NCBI RefSeq assembly: GCF_904848165.1
Contig: NZ_LR884459.1
Span: 248,001 to 312,000 of the forward strand
Direction: 5' to 3'
DNA from: Psychrobacter arenosus
Lineage (GTDB): Bacteria > Pseudomonadota > Gammaproteobacteria > Pseudomonadales > Moraxellaceae
DNA length: 64,000 bases
Shown here: positions 62,396-64,000 of the stretch, one piece after another
Layout of the letters: each line of letters begins with the position of its first letter
Numbering within the stretch: position 1 is the stretch's first letter
Notes under the pieces: generated by a model
What the model was told of the DNA's origin: nothing
The model's database searches: none
The model's input: only the letters and a program-made list of their open reading frames with translations
Position numbers and translations under genes: made by a program

Positions 62396-63769
62396 ATCTT
62401 GATCTGATACCGCCCATTCGCGATGTTTTACAAAGCGTTTTTGCTGCAAAATCGAGTCTGAATGCCACTCTTCGGGCTCAGCAAAATTCATTGACAACTG
62501 CTCGCCCAATGCTTGACTGACTCGACCTGCGGTAGCCTGTTGAGTTGCGGACTCATCCAACATCAAGACATCATTTTGCAAACGTGCCAGCAGACTGTCA
62601 TTGGGCAAATCATCTTCCCAAGCATCATGGGTATCTGTGGAGCTATAAGCTAGGCTCTGTCCATAGTCCGGCTCATCTTCTTCAGTGAATCTATCTTGCC
62701 AATCAATGACAATATCTTCATGAAATTCGTTACCCGAGAGATTTGCCAACATAGCGAAAGTCTCGCGCGACTGCTTACCCAACTGCGACAATAGCGCATG
62801 TCCATATTCCCGTAGAAAGACACTTTGCGGATTGATAATTTTCTGTCGCTGTAACCAAACTTTATCCACAATATCTGCCCAAAATAGCTTAGAGGGGTTG
62901 TAATGCAATAAAGTAATATCGGTATAGCGAGATAGGCGCTGCAAAAAGTCCAACTCATTCTGCGGTAGCTGCTGAATCGTAAAAATGCGCAGGGCTTTCG
63001 GTAAGGCTGCGCGCTCATTCGCTTGATTGTCCTCTAGCGCTTGCCAAAACAGGCTTTCAATCGCTACTCGGTGCTGATGCACGCCAGCAAACAGGTGATA
63101 CCACAGGTGACGTTGCGCCGCTTCTAGCTCATTATAATGCGCGACTAGCCAAGGGGGCGTCTCCGTCGCATATTGATCAAAGCGCTCAGACAACTCATCC
63201 TTTGCTTTAATCATACCCTCAACATCAAGCCCTTCGTCTTTGGACCATTGATTGAGCCATTCATCACGGTGGGTCAGATAGCGGTTAAATACTCTAGATA
63301 GGTCTGTAGCAAGTTGCCACAGCCGCGCTTCTTGTTGCACTTGGTCACTATCCGTCCCTAGCAGCGAGGCCAATAAAGGATGTACGGGATGACTCTCATC
63401 TTCCATAATACTTTGGCGATAGTAGGTCAAATAACCAAACAAACGCCATTGCATCACTGTGGTCGATAACACCGCCACTTCGGGCACATTTAATAAAGCA
63501 GCATTCGGATTTTGCTCGGCTAACCAAGTATTGTGCTTGGCTAGCACCTCTTGCATCAGCGTCCATTGATATTGACCCCAAAACTTAGTGGTCACTAAGG
63601 TACTAATACCGGCACGACTGGCGATAGTCTTATCCAACCAATCGCCCAGTACCATCGAGGGTACGATGACCAGAAATTCTTCAAAGATAGATTGTTGTTT
63701 TGATTGGTAAGCTTTGAGCAAATGGGTGACTAAGCGCTCAGTACGGTGGGACTGGATAATAGTAAACAT
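59216..63769 (-). CDS. recC: Exodeoxyribonuclease V gamma subunit
   Basis: This 1517-residue protein is the Chi-recognition subunit of RecBCD, much longer than E. coli RecC (1122). Family features are the N-terminal FTIIQSHRTERLVTHLL, a degenerate helicase-like region with IHACHSLQRQLEVLRGMI (about 460-480) and GVITFGRFGALRNVPFGLVVMLNMNISEFP (about 795-825). The C-terminal inactive nuclease-like domain is also recognisable. A low-complexity S/N insertion lies near 975-995. One 11-mer copy encodes NSLS just before IHACHS. It is the first gene of the rec set. Confidence 0.92.
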   Translation of the reverse strand: MFTIIQSHRTERLVTHLLKAYQSKQQSIFEEFLVIVPSMVLGDWLDKTIASRAGISTLVTTKFWGQYQWTLMQEVLAKHNTWLAEQNPNAALLNVPEVAVLSTTVMQWRLFGYLTYYRQSIMEDESHPVHPLLASLLGTDSDQVQQEARLWQLATDLSRVFNRYLTHRDEWLNQWSKDEGLDVEGMIKAKDELSERFDQYATETPPWLVAHYNELEAAQRHLWYHLFAGVHQHRVAIESLFWQALEDNQANERAALPKALRIFTIQQLPQNELDFLQRLSRYTDITLLHYNPSKLFWADIVDKVWLQRQKIINPQSVFLREYGHALLSQLGKQSRETFAMLANLSGNEFHEDIVIDWQDRFTEEDEPDYGQSLAYSSTDTHDAWEDDLPNDSLLARLQNDVLMLDESATQQATAGRVSQALGEQLSMNFAEPEEWHSDSILQQKRFVKHREWAVSDQDNSLSIHACHSLQRQLEVLRGMIGRWLNERNPDGSKRHVSDIVVLLPDVDRHHALINSVFVDGKGQDGLTLPAKVTGVVDTSIRQLWEAISGFYRLLGSESARFEAPEVLDWLMLPPLYESFGLTHEQMSRGCDLLIQAGFVRGFDERHLQHSLDQYDYDYRFSFAHALDKLTLGLIMPETEVNASLYPLQWPEGSLPEKTLPLAGISLDDAPLIEALCRIYQGLIARRDDYNQRFQAEEWLGQIESQVIHTYFAAVDQTRSMRAIYQAMNGFKSSLRANRHYKHYSSSEASDNAASVLEQRLSNVEKLPLKLSFMLDSIEDELESQQVSAEPTGVITFGRFGALRNVPFGLVVMLNMNISEFPNRDRDNRYDLMKAGLSKQGDRFSEDDDNGAFLDALLCARSACWIFYNGQSLTDTHEHLPANPVSELLQFLQGEVKWQWQPLNNLDKEGETSAAKDAVTTEQVQRYLPTLVERWLVTQHPALPFARDLFEVDSEVGEYNAAEPIPNTDLIAHDHSHNGNDSSSGNNSSDSNSWHKILDTAMQRTKLEQRRQYPPAQVWQSVFSELNKRGNQKNAGTNDKIKITASRIMHEKVEQTVTLPSKSQYQAMAKLLGAKTRSSKTAELSTSELKDFASLLGVNTTKLPDAELVNTLKQDVFAIEQVDIQSLLWQVRHPAKQFLREQQVLITQSEASLLRQEPLSLDGLTRYQIHDELLKHLQLMESANSEDSANTDQAGTIPTESNIHALVYKKVMPAGVARQTTLKHQLSKLQRQCDDFRAQLQKLNIAIDSRATTDSDSSPAVSLLTPTQEVITEVDLQSVFTAWSETANQEPVAGEATINGDALAIIKDWLPELITLKGAVPAEQASASKTWLNILPNSARPNHLLRFWLSHLYWQVARHTTAAQVATGDGRSIWRFNKSGVSIKDFKDKVTFVLEPIVYENAVIELMKWAVFANFTGQIPMTLLPDYALTYINNLRKATEPDKTTGEVKPYYPRRSEFSDWLAPGFNAGGVYDTCAQHAIWQYVLQGQEVFAALTQSLTTLAEPMYGPMYQALAALPE

Positions 63770-63927
63770 AGCAAACGAACCAAGGATTAATTAAGACTAA
63801 TAAATTTGAGGTGTGCAAACAGGGTGGCACTAGCAAATAGGGTCGCACGAAACTCTCCTAAATACTAGCAGCAAACCGATTGGCTGCGCTTTCTTACGAC
63901 AGCCTATGTCGCCTGATAAAGGTAAAG

Positions 63928-64000
63928 TTAGAGGGGTTTATTGGGGCTATTTTCGTTTTTTTCAGGGTCCAGGACAACTTTTGATGAATACGGGTCAAAT
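63928..64000 (-). CDS. C-terminal fragment of an unidentified minus-strand protein
   Basis: A frame entering from the right edge reads FDPYSSKVVLDPEKNENSPNKPL and stops at 63930-63928. The tail is polar and ordinary for a protein end. Its gene would lie upstream of recC on the same strand, 158 bases before the recC start. Too short to identify. Confidence 0.4.
   Translation of the reverse strand, partial: FDPYSSKVVLDPEKNENSPNKPL

Noticed and set aside
1..64000. CRISPR arrays, tRNA or rRNA genes
   Set aside because: I found no regularly spaced repeats with unique spacers and no tRNA cloverleaf or rRNA signature by eye; short or degenerate RNAs could be missed.

Overview
The window reads as the chromosome of a gammaproteobacterium of the family Moraxellaceae, most likely Psychrobacter. 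This is inferred from the gene repertoire and protein style: a methylcitrate cycle with AcnD, PrpF and PrpD, a DUF2868/DUF3482 pair, a CstA-family carrier beside a CC-tailed small protein, and very long RecB and RecC. No rRNA, tRNA, CRISPR array or complete insertion sequence was seen. The only mobile-element gene is a solitary tyrosine integrase at the left edge.

Layout. 1-2.1 kb: the tail of an unidentified gene, a strong terminator, a perfect palindrome, direct repeats and the integrase. 2.1-6.6 kb: a DUF819 carrier and a VanX-type D,D-dipeptidase, divergent from aspartate ammonia-lyase, then a small TPR-like protein. 6.7-19.2 kb: a long minus-strand envelope locus (DUF805, RDD, SpoIIM, a membrane protein, DUF4129, DUF4350, MoxR, DUF58) with an exported amidohydrolase placed before MoxR; four consecutive genes overlap at their ends. 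19.6-22.7 kb: an atypical NRAMP-family transporter behind a probable Fur box, a lipoprotein and a LysR regulator.

23-36.1 kb: a dispersed propionate (2-methylcitrate) cycle, prpB, prpC, acnD, prpF and prpD. It is broken up by a lipoprotein gene, a patch of complete and decayed toxin-antitoxin genes, an ABC exporter and a GNAT protein. Both the Fe-S dehydratase route (AcnD+PrpF) and the iron-independent PrpD are present. prpD has a candidate Fur box over its promoter, which suggests an iron-controlled isozyme switch.

36.1-51.9 kb: an SDR protein, a purine permease, a DUF2868 membrane protein with a DUF3482 GTPase, and a minus-strand set of CstA-family carrier, CC-tailed protein and ArsA/GET3-type ATPase. 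Then come two tandem paralogous acidic lipoproteins, an unknown 222-residue protein and a hypoxanthine phosphoribosyltransferase. 52-63.8 kb: recC-recB-recD. The most striking unexplained signal lies here: an 11-mer (CTTAGGCTATT on the + strand) occurs seven times across the three rec genes, always in one orientation and one reading frame (encoding NSLS), and I found it nowhere else in the window. A partial minus-strand gene enters at the right edge.
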